DNA of 38,385 nucleotides from Chloroflexota bacterium (GCA_019873685.1 JAIOAT010000035.1:1-38385), one strand, 5' to 3'. Shown: positions 16,728 through 25,189, counted from the stretch's first letter. Notes: generated by a model not told the origin, from the letters alone. Numbers and translations: made by a program.

Positions 16728-18050
16728 TCAGACCAGCGGCTGAGGCGTGGCAGTAGCGTCCCGGCCATCCCGCGCGATCTCCGGCGCGCCCTGCGGCGCG
16801 GCAGGCTGATAGCGCTCCAGCTCCCGCAGGGCAGGGAGCAACAGCCCGGCGACCGCCGCCACCACGGCCAGGATGCCCGCCGCCAGGTACCAGATCTGCA
16901 CGCCCACCGCGTCAGTGACCGGCCCGGCGATGGCCAGCCCGATCGGCGAAGTTAACGTCACCAGGCTGCCAAACAGCATAAAGACACGCCCCTGTATCTC
17001 CGGCGCGACAGTGCCCTGCAGGATGGCAAACAACGGGCCGTCGGTCATAGCGGCGGCAGCGCCCATAACCAGCAGCGCGCCGATGGCTACGCTCAGGCCC
17101 GTCGCCGGGAGCAGGCCGAGTAACATCATGCACGCGCCGATGACCGTGATGCCCAGCATCGTGGTGTAGATCCGCCGCTTGAAGCCTCCCCACAGGCCCA
17201 GCAGCAACCCGCCTACCACCAGCCCGATGCCCGACGCCGATTCCATGCCGGCCAGTTCCGGCGCTGCTCCGCCGAAGTGCCGGGTGACCAGGATCGGCAG
17301 CAGCGAAAAAGCGGGCGTCATGGCGATCTTGACCAGCATCGCCAGGCCAGTCAGGAGGAGCAACCCTTTCCAGCCCAGCAAATAGCGCCCGGCTTCCCGC
17401 AGGTCAGCCCAGATCGAGGTGGGTCGGCCATCGGCGCCGTTGGCCGCGCGTTCCGGCTGGGGAATGCGCACAGCGAACAGCGGCAGGATGGCCACCAGGG
17501 CAGTCACCACGTCCAGCAGCATGATCTGGTGCATGGCGGCAACAGCCAGCAGCAGCGCCCCCAGCGCCGGGCCGACGATGTTCAGCGTACCATAGAGAGC
17601 CTGGTTGACCCCGGAAACGCGAGCCAGATGCTCGCGGGGAACCATCAATGATGTGGACGCCTGCATGGCCGGCCAGTGGAAAATCCCGCCCAGTTCCCGC
17701 GCGACCATGATCACATATACATGCCAGATCTGCGCCTGGCCAGACCAGAACAGAAAGGCCAACCACAGCGACAGCAACGCGATCAGGCCGTCGGCGACGA
17801 TCATGACGGCGCGACGGTTCCAGCGATCCACGTACGCGCCAGCGATTGGCCCCAGCACGATCTGCGGCAACATGGCAAAGAGCGAGGCCAGCGCCAGAAC
17901 GGTGGCCGAACCGGTTGTCTCCGTCACCCACCAGATCAGGGCGAACATGGCGATCCGGCTGCCAAAGAGCGATAGCGCCTGGCCGGTCCAGATGGCGAAG
18001 AACGGTCCGCGCCAGGCTCCGGATGATGACTCAGCGACAGTGGTAGTCAT
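16728..18050 (-). CDS. Major facilitator superfamily transporter (MFS_3/drug-exporter type)
   Basis: 440 residues from the ATG at 18050, with GAGGGG 9 nt upstream. It has twelve hydrophobic segments, starting FFAIWTGQALSLFGSRIAMFAL. The loop after helix 2 reads GPIAGAYVDRWNRRAVM, the MFS motif A region. A polar central loop is followed by a second set of six helices, and the C-terminal tail is polar. This is the family that includes EntS and macrolide exporters, which exchange substrate for protons. The substrate is unknown. It lies 215 nt downstream of the ABC ATPase gene on the same strand, with an AT-rich leader of its own, so it is probably a separate transcription unit. Confidence 0.9.
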   Translation of the reverse strand: MTTTVAESSSGAWRGPFFAIWTGQALSLFGSRIAMFALIWWVTETTGSATVLALASLFAMLPQIVLGPIAGAYVDRWNRRAVMIVADGLIALLSLWLAFLFWSGQAQIWHVYVIMVARELGGIFHWPAMQASTSLMVPREHLARVSGVNQALYGTLNIVGPALGALLLAVAAMHQIMLLDVVTALVAILPLFAVRIPQPERAANGADGRPTSIWADLREAGRYLLGWKGLLLLTGLAMLVKIAMTPAFSLLPILVTRHFGGAAPELAGMESASGIGLVVGGLLLGLWGGFKRRIYTTMLGITVIGACMMLLGLLPATGLSVAIGALLVMGAAAAMTDGPLFAILQGTVAPEIQGRVFMLFGSLVTLTSPIGLAIAGPVTDAVGVQIWYLAAGILAVVAAVAGLLLPALRELERYQPAAPQGAPEIARDGRDATATPQPLV

Positions 18051-18265
18051 GGTGTTTCCCCTCTGCAGTGCAATGTCTTGGTGGTGTTTCCCGCCTCTCT
18101 TTCTCTATATACGCATTGAATTTCTTCAGGTTTCACCTTATGAATTTCAATATACCGGGAAGAATATTCAGGGGCAAGCGGCAGACTGCCTGAAACAGGG
18201 GAAAAGGCGAGGCGATCCCTGCCGCTACAAGGGCAAGGAAGGGAAGACCGATTTGCCGCACGGGA

Positions 18266-19126
18266 TCAGGGGATGAGGCCGGGGGCGATCGCCGCCCGCA
18301 CCTGCCCGGCGATGCGCCCCAGTTCGGCGCTGTAGAGCATCTCCAGCGTGCGCGGGCGCGGCAGGGCCACCGGGACATGCGCCACAATCCGCCCCGGACG
18401 TGCGCTCATGACCAGAATCTCGTCTGCCAGCAGCACCGCCTCGCTGATGTTGTGCGTGACCAGCAGGATGGTCTGGCCGTGCGCCGCCCAGACGCGCAGC
18501 AGATCCAGGCTCAGGCGCTCGCGGGTCAGGGCGTCCAGCGCGGCGAACGGCTCATCCAGCAGCAGCACCTCCGGGCGGGAGATCAACGCCCGCGCAATAG
18601 CCACCCGCTGGGCCATCCCGCCGGAAAGCTCCGCCGGAAAGGCATCGGCAAAGCCCGCCAGGCCGACGGCGGTGATCAGGGCGTCGGCCCGCGCCGCCCG
18701 TTCCGCCGCCGGGACGCCCGCCAGTTCCAGCGGCAGGGCGATGTTGTCCCGCACACTGCGCCAGGGCATCAGGTTGGCCTGCTGGAAGACCAGCCCGATC
18801 CGCCGCTGGGGGCGGGTGACTGGTTCACCTTCCAGCAGGGCCTGGCCCCGCGTTGGCCTGATCAGCCCGGCCAGGATGCGCAGCAGCGTCGACTTGCCGC
18901 AGCCGCTGGGGCCGACCAGGGCGACAAACGTCCCACGGCGTACGGCAAACGAGACATCCTCCAGCGCCTGCACCGGCGACCCATGGCGCCGCGCCGGGGG
19001 GTAAGTATGACTGATCGCCTGCGCTTCCAGGACCCACGGGCCGCCGCCATCCGGGGTGGGAACTGGAGGCGCGGACGCCCGGCGCAGCCGCGACGCACGC
19101 AGGGTTAACTCACGGGAGGAAGTCAT
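18266..19126 (-). CDS. ABC transporter ATP-binding protein, riboswitch-operon partner
   Basis: 286 residues, of the SsuB/TauB/ThiZ-like class that energises NMT1-type importers. Walker A is GPSGCGKST (Lys79), the Q-loop is FQQANLMPW, the signature LSGGM is at 168-172, Walker B LLLDEP is at 188-193 and the H-loop His is 225. An N-terminal extension of about 30 residues (Arg/Pro-rich) precedes the core. The start overlaps the upstream substrate-binding gene by 17 nt, so both are in one operon under the FMN riboswitch. No permease gene follows: the next gene is an MFS protein 215 nt away. The membrane component must be encoded elsewhere. Confidence 0.92.
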   Translation of the reverse strand: MTSSRELTLRASRLRRASAPPVPTPDGGGPWVLEAQAISHTYPPARRHGSPVQALEDVSFAVRRGTFVALVGPSGCGKSTLLRILAGLIRPTRGQALLEGEPVTRPQRRIGLVFQQANLMPWRSVRDNIALPLELAGVPAAERAARADALITAVGLAGFADAFPAELSGGMAQRVAIARALISRPEVLLLDEPFAALDALTRERLSLDLLRVWAAHGQTILLVTHNISEAVLLADEILVMSARPGRIVAHVPVALPRPRTLEMLYSAELGRIAGQVRAAIAPGLIP

Positions 19127-20216
19127 GGTTGTAGGCCTTGCTGAAATCCAGCGGGCCGGGCAACAGACCGGCAGCGATCAGGGTGTTCATCATAGCTTCC
19201 CAGGAGGCGGGGTCGCTCAGGCCGGGGTTCGGCCCTTCCCACAGACGGATGGAATTGAGCAACACCTGCATCTGGGTGACCTCGTCCGGGTGATAAGCGG
19301 CAGCCAGGGAATCAGCCAGCGCGCCCGCTTCCGCGGCGGAAAGGCCATCGCCCTCGGCGGCGCTGCGCAGCGCATCAACGGTCTGCGCGGCGGCCACGGC
19401 CAGCGCGATCCGCCCAGCGCCCCGGGGCAGCGTCTCCACATAGCGGCGGCTGATCTCAAACGCCTCATCCGGGTCGGCCAGCGTGTCGGCGATGCCCCGC
19501 GCCAGGGCGCGAACCATGCCGCGCACCAGCTCCGGCTCCCCGGCGATGGTCGCCTCATTCGTGATCAGGCCATTGCCGACGAGGTCAGCTTCCGGCGGCA
19601 GTTCGATCACATTGACTGCGCCGCAGGAACGGGCGATCTGAGCCGGTTCGTTGGCGATGTAAACGACGGCTGCCTCCACCCGCCCGGCGCACAGCAGGGC
19701 CGGAGCATTGTAGCCGATCTCTTCCAGCCGGATGTCCTCCTCGGTCAGGCCGCCGGAAGCCAGCAGGGCGCGCAGCCCGACATAACTGGCCCCGAAGCGA
19801 CCCGGCACGCCGACCGTCCGCCCGCGCAGGTCCTCCAGCCGGGCAATTCCGGACTCAGCCAGGGCGGCCACGGCAACCGGGTAGCGGCGGTACCACTCAT
19901 ACAGGTAGACCAGCGGTCGCCCACCATAACGGGCCAGGAGCACCTGCTCCCCGCTGAAGATGCCAAAGCGGAGTTCCCCGGCGGCGATCCGTTCCGCGCC
20001 GAGATTCTCGTCGCCATACTCCAGCGTAATGCGCACCCCGGCCTCCTGCGCGAAGTACCCTTTCTCCACGGCGACATAAACCGGAGCGAACTGAATATTG
20101 GGGATAAAGCCCAGGAACAGCGTCAGCTCGGGTAGCTCGTCCTGCGCAGCGGCAGGCAACCCCGGCGTCAGGATGGCCACCAGCAGGGCGACAGCAAGCA
20201 GCGCACGCGTGATCAT
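19110..20216 (-). CDS. ribY: Probable riboflavin ABC transporter substrate-binding protein (NMT1/THI5-like, RibY type)
   Basis: 368 residues from an ATG with AGGAGG 10 nt upstream. A signal peptide of about 24 residues ends near LPAAAQ; there is no lipobox. The body is an NMT1/THI5-like periplasmic-binding fold (LFLGFIPNIQFAPVYVAVEKGYF, then GYNAPALL and EAAVVYIANEP), the fold that in other bacteria binds pyrimidine, sulfonate or flavin precursors. The FMN riboswitch upstream points to riboflavin or a relative as ligand. The name RibY is used for such proteins of the RibXY systems described in Chloroflexi. A close ATPase follows, but no RibX-type permease. Ligand is inferred from the riboswitch, not from the protein alone. 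Confidence 0.75.
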   Translation of the reverse strand: MITRALLAVALLVAILTPGLPAAAQDELPELTLFLGFIPNIQFAPVYVAVEKGYFAQEAGVRITLEYGDENLGAERIAAGELRFGIFSGEQVLLARYGGRPLVYLYEWYRRYPVAVAALAESGIARLEDLRGRTVGVPGRFGASYVGLRALLASGGLTEEDIRLEEIGYNAPALLCAGRVEAAVVYIANEPAQIARSCGAVNVIELPPEADLVGNGLITNEATIAGEPELVRGMVRALARGIADTLADPDEAFEISRRYVETLPRGAGRIALAVAAAQTVDALRSAAEGDGLSAAEAGALADSLAAAYHPDEVTQMQVLLNSIRLWEGPNPGLSDPASWEAMMNTLIAAGLLPGPLDFSKAYNHDFLP

Positions 20217-20406
20217 CGGTCTATCTCCTCCTGTGGTACAGACCGCAGCAGGCAGTCTGTTCCAGATTGAGCAGGGGAAGGGCCGGGGAATGAGCGAGAA
20301 CGTCAGGCGCGATCCGGGTGAGCTTCCCCGGCGGCTTCCGTTTCACCGATCGTCAGGCTGGCGAGCAGGGGACAGAATGGCAGGCGCAGCATGTGGGCCA
20401 GCGACC

Positions 20407-20438
20407 AGAAATGCCCCGAACGAAAATCGCCGGGGCAT
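20407..20438 (-). terminator. Hairpin of the riboswitch expression platform
   Basis: On the minus strand ATGCCCCG pairs with CGGGGCAT across a 12-nt loop and is followed by TTCTGG. It begins about 40 nt after the riboswitch and before the ribY start. The T-tract is short, so it is a plausible but not perfect intrinsic terminator. Confidence 0.5.
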
Positions 20439-20479
20439 GAGGCAACCCATATCAGCCTGCTGCGCGTAGCAGGAAAGGC

Positions 20480-20614
20480 GACCTTCTCCCATCCGGACTG
20501 TTACCGTCGGCCCTGGCTTGTCACCAGATCCACCGGCGCTGTCTGAGCGCCGGGTTGCGGGCTTGGCGCGGACGCCTTACCGCCGGTCGGGAATTGCACC
20601 CTGCCCCGAAGGCC
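20480..20614 (-). ncRNA. FMN riboswitch (RFN element)
   Basis: The minus strand carries the conserved blocks in the right order: CTTCGGGGCAGGGTG, then ATTCCCGACCGGCGGTAA, a variable arm, GCCGGTGGATCTGGTGA, and GCCGACGGTAACAGTCCGGA followed by TGGGAGAAGG. The closing stem pairs CCTTC at the 5' end with GAAGG at the 3' end. FMN binding normally turns expression off. It precedes the substrate-binding protein and ATPase genes, so flavin availability probably controls the transporter. Confidence 0.96.
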
Positions 20615-20640
20615 AGCACTATTTCGTGATGTTACTGACG

Positions 20641-20668
20641 AGTATAACGTGCCCGACAGCCGGCGCAA
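20641..20668 (-). promoter_or_regulatory. Promoter of the FMN riboswitch operon
   Basis: Minus-strand TTGCGC (20663-20668) and TATACT (20641-20646) are 16 bp apart. The transcript would begin near 20634, about 20 nt before the riboswitch, which is the usual arrangement. Confidence 0.6.
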
Positions 20669-20774
20669 GAGTACACGCACAGGCAGAAAGGCCGGGACGC
20701 CGGGAAGCCAGGAGGTCAGGAGGCCCCGACATCTGGCGCAAGGCGACCGGCGATCCTGCTGCGGTCGGCGGCGG

Positions 20775-22670
20775 CTAACGCGGCGCGTGCGGCCCGATCA
20801 GCGGCCCGGACAGGATCAGCACCGGCTGGTCAAGCGGCGTCACCCAGCGGTTCCACGCCTCATCCCGGTAGAAGTAGCGCGGGCCGGGCGGGAACTTGGC
20901 GATCAGACTCTCGCGCAGCGCCGGAGGCATAAACAGCAGCGGGTTGACGATCCAGCGATCCCGGTAGCGAATCTCCACATGGACGTGATTCTGCCCGCCC
21001 AGTTCCAGCGTGCCCAGGACGGTATCCGGCGTGATCGCCGCGCCAGGGGCCAGCGGAGCCGGGTTGGCCAGATGGCCGAAGATCACGGTGTAATCCCCGG
21101 CTTTGACCCACATGCCGTTAGGCAGGGTGTAGCGCGTTTCCCGTTTGATGAAGACTCCGTTCAGGCCGGCGACCACCGGCACGGCCTCCTGCGAGTTGCC
21201 AAAATCCACCCCGCCGTGCAGCCCCTGGGCGTAAGCGTACGAGCGCGCCCCGCCGGCCCACAGGTTATAGGCAAAGACATTGTTGCCAAAGTACTGCCAC
21301 CAGTGCGTCTTTTCCAGCGGGATGGGCGGGCGGCTGAACAGATTATCCAGCAAGGGCAACGTCTCCGGAAGGGGGAGACCCTCCTCAAAACGCGGCCCAG
21401 GAACAGGCGGACGGTTGGCGAATTCGGCGGGATCAAAGAGGTAGCGCTCCGCCCCGCTGACGCTGCACTCGGCGCTCCAGCCGCGCTCGTGCGCCCACCA
21501 GACATAGCCATCAGCGACCGTACGCGACGATCCCCGGACGGTGATCTGCTCGCCGGGCAGCAGCCAGCCCAGATGCACGCCGCGCAGGGCGGGGATATCC
21601 CGGATGCGCACCTGTTGATGCCCCGCCTGGAAGGTGCGTGCGGCCGGTTGTTCGCCCGGCGGAGGCGCTTCCGGCGGCGTAGCGGGGGGCAGCGTCGCCG
21701 GGTCGAGCAGGTAGGTCGCTGATCCGTCCAGGGCGCGCTCGGCGCTCCAGCCCTCGGCGTGCCGCCACCAGACATAGCCATCGGCTTCTGTGCGGGAGGT
21801 GGCATCCACGTTGATCGTCTGCCCCGGCTCCAGCCAGCGCACCGGCGTCGCATTGAGGCCGGGCGCCTGTCGGACACGGACGCTCTCGACAATGGCAAAG
21901 GTGCGGACCAGCAGGATCGGCGGCGCGGGTGCAGGGCCTTCGCCCGTCGGCTCCTGCAGGTAGATCTCACCGCCGTCCAGCCGCCGCTCGGCGCTCCAGC
22001 CTTCGGCGTGCCGCCACCACACATAGCCATCAGCCTCCGTGCGGGAAGCAGCATCAACGGTCAGGCGTGTGTCGCGGGGCAACCAGCGGAGGTGTCCGCC
22101 CTGCAGCCCCGGCGCGGCCCGGACGCGCACCTGCTGAACGACCACGAAGTCGCGCGTCCCGGCAGGGGGCGCGGGCGTTTCCGCCGCCGGGGCGGGAGCC
22201 TCGGCCTCCAGCAGCACAAAATAGACCGCCGCACCGTCGAGCGTACGCTCGGCGCTCCAGCCACCGGCGTGCTGCCACCAGATATGGCCATCGAGCGCCG
22301 TGCGAGAAGCGCCATTGGCTGCGAATACCGTACCGGGCGTCAGCCAGCCGACCGGCTCCCCGCCGAAGCCAGGGGCGGCGCGGACGCGTACCGGCGCTTC
22401 CCCGACGCGGAAACGGACTGTTTCCGCCGTCAGCCCGGCGTCGATCAGGTAGACCTCAACGCCATCGAGCGTGCGTTCAGCCGTCCAGCCCCCGCCATGC
22501 TGCCACCAGACATAGCCATCGGCTTCCGTACGCGAGGCAGCGTCGACCGTGATCTGTTCCCCCGCCGCCAGCCAGCGGAGATGTTCCGCCCGCAAGCCCG
22601 GCGCACGACGGACGCGCACCTGCTGCCGGGCGCGAAAAACGCGGATGCCCTGCGGAGTTTGACCTGCCAT
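20775..22670 (-). CDS. Five-repeat SH3-like protein with a C-terminal M23 metallopeptidase domain
   Basis: 631 residues from the ATG at 22670 (AAGGGG about 9 nt upstream). The frame is open to 23021, but that part overlaps a better small gene. Residues about 10-410 are five tandem copies of a 60-75 residue module. Each begins VRVRxAPG, continues through WLxPG and SRTxADGYVWW, and ends GWSAExxLDG. The pattern is like bacterial SH3 domains that bind wall peptides. The C-terminus (about 455-600) is an M23 domain with LHGGVDF (His485, Asp489) and VHVEI (His562 and 564). There is no signal peptide at the chosen start, so export is unexplained. It is probably a wall-binding peptidase or a catalytically weak relative. 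Confidence 0.82.
   Translation of the reverse strand: MAGQTPQGIRVFRARQQVRVRRAPGLRAEHLRWLAAGEQITVDAASRTEADGYVWWQHGGGWTAERTLDGVEVYLIDAGLTAETVRFRVGEAPVRVRAAPGFGGEPVGWLTPGTVFAANGASRTALDGHIWWQHAGGWSAERTLDGAAVYFVLLEAEAPAPAAETPAPPAGTRDFVVVQQVRVRAAPGLQGGHLRWLPRDTRLTVDAASRTEADGYVWWRHAEGWSAERRLDGGEIYLQEPTGEGPAPAPPILLVRTFAIVESVRVRQAPGLNATPVRWLEPGQTINVDATSRTEADGYVWWRHAEGWSAERALDGSATYLLDPATLPPATPPEAPPPGEQPAARTFQAGHQQVRIRDIPALRGVHLGWLLPGEQITVRGSSRTVADGYVWWAHERGWSAECSVSGAERYLFDPAEFANRPPVPGPRFEEGLPLPETLPLLDNLFSRPPIPLEKTHWWQYFGNNVFAYNLWAGGARSYAYAQGLHGGVDFGNSQEAVPVVAGLNGVFIKRETRYTLPNGMWVKAGDYTVIFGHLANPAPLAPGAAITPDTVLGTLELGGQNHVHVEIRYRDRWIVNPLLFMPPALRESLIAKFPPGPRYFYRDEAWNRWVTPLDQPVLILSGPLIGPHAPR
21430..22625 (-). 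repeat. Five coding tandem repeats in the SH3/M23 gene
   Basis: Five in-frame copies, each about 190-260 bp, visible at DNA level because segments such as CCACCAGACATAGCCATC (plus strand) recur nearly unchanged. Copies 1, 3 and 4 are most alike, copy 2 (GHIWWQHAGG) and copy 5 (ECSVSG) the most diverged. Recent duplication or gene conversion is likely. Confidence 0.85.
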
Positions 22671-22735
22671 AGCGGGTTCCCCTTCTATCGGAATGTTGAT
22701 GGGAGTGATTGCCGGGGGAAGCCCGGCCGGACGGG

Positions 22736-22918
22736 TTAACCGGATGCCAGCGCACCCAGGAATTCGACGAGATCGCCGCCCGTCGTGAAGACCAGGCCGA
22801 CCAGCAGCGCCAGCAGTACGGCCAGCCCCGCCAGCGTCAGGCCGACGACCACAGCGATCAGGCCGCATTCCACCAGGCGCGTCCACGACCACACCGGATG
22901 GCCGTTGTCTGCAGTCAT
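22736..22918 (-). CDS. Small single-helix membrane protein
   Basis: 60 residues from an ATG with GGGGGAG 7 nt upstream. A polar N-terminus (MTADNGHPVW) is followed by one long hydrophobic stretch (CGLIAVVVGLTLAGLAVLLA and beyond) and a short tail. It lies 65 nt upstream of the SH3/M23 gene on the same strand, so they may be cotranscribed. It might help localise or export that protein, but that is speculative. I do not recognise a family. Confidence 0.6.
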   Translation of the reverse strand: MTADNGHPVWSWTRLVECGLIAVVVGLTLAGLAVLLALLVGLVFTTGGDLVEFLGALASG

Positions 22919-23091
22919 AGGCGGCTCCCCCGTGTGTGCGGGCGTCTGCGCCGGGGATGAACAATGCGCACCTGCCCGCAGCGACCGGCACTTTCAGTAT
23001 ACGGGGTTTGCCGCCCGGCAATCAAGGCGGCCCCTCTCCCGCGCCCATCGCCAGCCGCCCGGCAGGCCGTTGATGGGCGCGGGAAGGCTCA

Positions 23092-23607
23092 TTACACGTA
23101 GCGCGCCATGGACATTCCCAGCACGGCAATGATCATCAGAATCACGCCGATCTGGGAGTTACGGCCCATGCGCTGACCGGCAGCCTGAAGCTGAGCGCCC
23201 TGCTCCGGCGTGGGCGGGCTGTTCTGGGCCACGACGGCATCCACGATCGCTTTCTGGTCGTAGAGCGCCCTGCGGGTGCTGGCGAAGCCATGCCCGGCGG
23301 CCAGCACCCCGGCCACAGCGCCGATCGTCAGCACGATACCCCCCGGCGAGCCGAGCCAGGTGGCGTTGAAAGTCCCCGAAACACGGATGTACAGCAGGAA
23401 GCCGGCGATGACCGTCACCAGCGCCATCGCTGACATGACGTTGCCGAACGGCGTGACGTTCAGCAGGGCATGGGTGTAGCGCAGCCCGCGATCCTGCATG
23501 CTCCGCGCCGCAGGCGACCCGAAATAGAGCATGAACACGGCAAAGCCCACCCACAGAATCCCCGCGCCGATATGCAGGATGCGCAGGATAACCATATAGA
23601 GATCCAT
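23092..23607 (-). CDS. Four-helix membrane protein (possibly CopD/DUF2269-like)
   Basis: 171 residues from the ATG at 23607, with AGGGGGAA upstream. About four hydrophobic helices: residues 7-28 (ILRILHIGAGILWVGFAVFM), about 55-75, about 88-105 and 150-170. His12 in the first helix and a helix arrangement like CopD or DUF2269 proteins suggest a possible haem-binding membrane protein, but no diagnostic motif settles it. It follows the cytochrome c gene by 39 nt on the same strand, so a membrane partner of that cytochrome is the most reasonable guess. Confidence 0.7.
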   Translation of the reverse strand: MDLYMVILRILHIGAGILWVGFAVFMLYFGSPAARSMQDRGLRYTHALLNVTPFGNVMSAMALVTVIAGFLLYIRVSGTFNATWLGSPGGIVLTIGAVAGVLAAGHGFASTRRALYDQKAIVDAVVAQNSPPTPEQGAQLQAAGQRMGRNSQIGVILMIIAVLGMSMARYV

Positions 23608-23646
23608 TGGAGTCTTCCCCCTGGAAGTATGCTCTGGATGCTATGG

Positions 23647-24054
23647 CTACAGCCCCAGCAGGAACGCGATGAGATCGGCGATCTCCTGCGCGCTCAGCCG
23701 GCTGGCGTAGTCAGCGTACATGATGTTGGAGTAACCGGAGACGATGTAATGGGCCGGGGCGACGATGCTGTCGAAGGTATAGACCTCGGCGGATTGCCCG
23801 GCTACCTGCGCGCCCGCCCGGCTGCCGTACCCGGCCAGGCCGGGGCCGCGACCGGGCGCTTCATCAAGACGGTGGCAGGAACCACAGGCCGGAGCGCCAT
23901 CGACTGACCGGGCGAAGACCTCCGCGCCACGCGCCGCGTTGCGGCTGGCGGGGAGGCCCGCCACCGCCAGCGGGGACGGCTCCGGCGTGCAGGCCGCGCC
24001 CAGCAGCAGCAATACGCCCAGCAGGGCCAGGCCCGGCAACAAACGGTGATGCAT
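23647..24054 (-). CDS. c-type cytochrome lipoprotein
   Basis: 135 residues from the ATG at 24054, after AGAGGGGAAA; a longer frame upstream has no ribosome site. The lipoprotein signal ends LLGAAC, so Cys22 is lipidated. One haem-attachment site, C57-G-S-C60-H61, follows. Met112 in GYSNIMYADY is the likely sixth haem ligand. The rest matches a small class I cytochrome c (GLAGYGSR, ISAQ-like helix LSAQEIADLIAFLLG). It would carry electrons at the outer face of the membrane. It is first in a unit with the four-helix membrane protein. Confidence 0.92.
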   Translation of the reverse strand: MHHRLLPGLALLGVLLLLGAACTPEPSPLAVAGLPASRNAARGAEVFARSVDGAPACGSCHRLDEAPGRGPGLAGYGSRAGAQVAGQSAEVYTFDSIVAPAHYIVSGYSNIMYADYASRLSAQEIADLIAFLLGL

Positions 24055-24375
24055 TGTTGTGTTTCCCCTCTTTCTGGCAGTTCCTTCCGGACGGCCCTGG
24101 CCGCTGGCCGGGGACATCCGGGCTGGCGACCGGCAGGCCGGGCGTCGCACAGCCCTTTATTGAACTGCTACCTGTCATATTATAGGAGCCATTGAATCAG
24201 AAATAAAGAGTTTGTTCATCATGAATATCATCAAAATGACGCAAGACCGGGGAGCCTGACAGGAGATACTCGAAAAAAGGACAGGGAGCCTGCGCCCCGG
24301 TCTGCCGGGCCAGGCCCCCTGCCGATTCTGCTCGTGATACAACACAGTCAGGCCGTCTGCCTGACGACGCAGAGA
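24055..24375. other. Intergenic region with the cytochrome c promoter
   Basis: About 320 bases, AT-rich between 24170 and 24245, which is unusual for this window. It holds the promoter described separately. I see no gene, hairpin with a T-run or RNA in the remainder. Confidence 0.55.
24179..24207 (-). promoter_or_regulatory. Promoter of the cytochrome c gene
   Basis: Consensus TATAAT (24179-24184) on the minus strand lies in AT-rich DNA. The best -35 candidate is TTTATT (24202-24207) at 17 bp, which is weak. The leader would be about 118 nt long. Confidence 0.45.
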
Positions 24376-25164
24376 TCAGGCCAGTTCGATGCGGATCGCC
24401 CCCACCCCGCCGCTGACGTCAATATCCAGGCGCACATCCGAAGCGTCGTACGCCGCGGTCTGGTAGCTCTTGCCACTTCGGATCAGCTCGTCGTCGGCGT
24501 TGATGCCGCCCAGGCCGACGCTGGCGTTCACCCGAATCGCGGCGTCTTCCTCCAGGACGAGCACGATCTCGCCCAGGCCGCCTTCCACCCGCACCCGCCC
24601 GCTGGCGGTCAGCCCGTCGCCGGTGAACTTTGCCACGACCTGCCCGACCCCCGCGCCGATCTTGAGGTATTCCGCGTTGGCGTTCAGCAGGTTCTTGAGG
24701 GTGGTGCGCCCGGCGCCGGTGTTGATCCGCCCGTCGATCAGGCGGGTCGGGTTGGGCAGGGCAAAGTCGACGGTCATATCGCCCGCGCCGGAGGCCAGCT
24801 TGAAGCCGGTCAGCGGCACGCCGCCCAGATCAACGTCCGCTTCCGCCGCGCCGATGCTTACATCCAGGCTGTAGGGATGGGCCGTGCCCAGCAGGAACTC
24901 CCAGTCGTTAATCACCTGGCCGGTCGGTACCAGCAGCTGGAACTTCTGGCGGATGGTGACGGTGCGGTTGTGCACGCTGTAGGTCGGCTTCAGCTCGGCG
25001 ACGTTGTAGGTGACCTTGCCGCTGATCAGCGACGCTCCCCCGCCGGGCTGCAGGTTCACCCGGCCCAGCGGCACCTCCAGTTTCAGGTGCGCCGGGGCGA
25101 CATCCGGATATGGCAGGTCAACGGTGGCAGCCCGCCGCTCAATGTACGTAGCAGTCAGTTTCAT
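24376..25164 (-). CDS. Toast-rack (LiaF/DUF2154-like) beta-repeat protein
   Basis: 262 residues from the ATG at 25164, preceded by GAGAGGGGAAA. No signal peptide or membrane helix. The chain is short beta-strand repeats with polar Gly-Asp turns: SIGAAEADVDLGG, LASGAGDMTVDFA, IGAGVGQVVAKFTGDG and VEGGLGEIVLVLEED. These are the toast-rack signature seen in LiaF-like C-terminal domains, where the repeats form a beta-helix-like shape used in sensing envelope stress. The role here is unknown. The gene for a small membrane protein lies 132 nt upstream on the same strand, so the pair could be a split LiaI/LiaF-like system. Confidence 0.8.
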   Translation of the reverse strand: MKLTATYIERRAATVDLPYPDVAPAHLKLEVPLGRVNLQPGGGASLISGKVTYNVAELKPTYSVHNRTVTIRQKFQLLVPTGQVINDWEFLLGTAHPYSLDVSIGAAEADVDLGGVPLTGFKLASGAGDMTVDFALPNPTRLIDGRINTGAGRTTLKNLLNANAEYLKIGAGVGQVVAKFTGDGLTASGRVRVEGGLGEIVLVLEEDAAIRVNASVGLGGINADDELIRSGKSYQTAAYDASDVRLDIDVSGGVGAIRIELA

Positions 25165-25189
25165 TGGATTTCCCCTCTCATACCATGCC

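Larger units (their letters stand above)
20217..20774. other. Long leader of the ribY operon
   Basis: About 560 bases with no protein gene. It contains a promoter (20641-20668), an FMN riboswitch (20480-20614) and a hairpin (20407-20438), all on the minus strand and described separately. Between the hairpin and the ribY start lie about 190 bases in which I see only the ribosome site AGGAGG near 20227-20232. A 29-codon frame in this part has no ribosome site. Confidence 0.75.

Noticed and set aside
18051-18110. Possible short leader peptide before the MFS gene (TTG start, 8 codons, TGA overlapping the MFS ATG)
   Set aside because: The upstream ribosome-site copy is about 15 nt from the TTG, too far, and the peptide is too short to judge.
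20217-20410. 29-codon frame in the ribY leader
   Set aside because: No ribosome site before its ATG, and it lies in an RNA-controlled leader.
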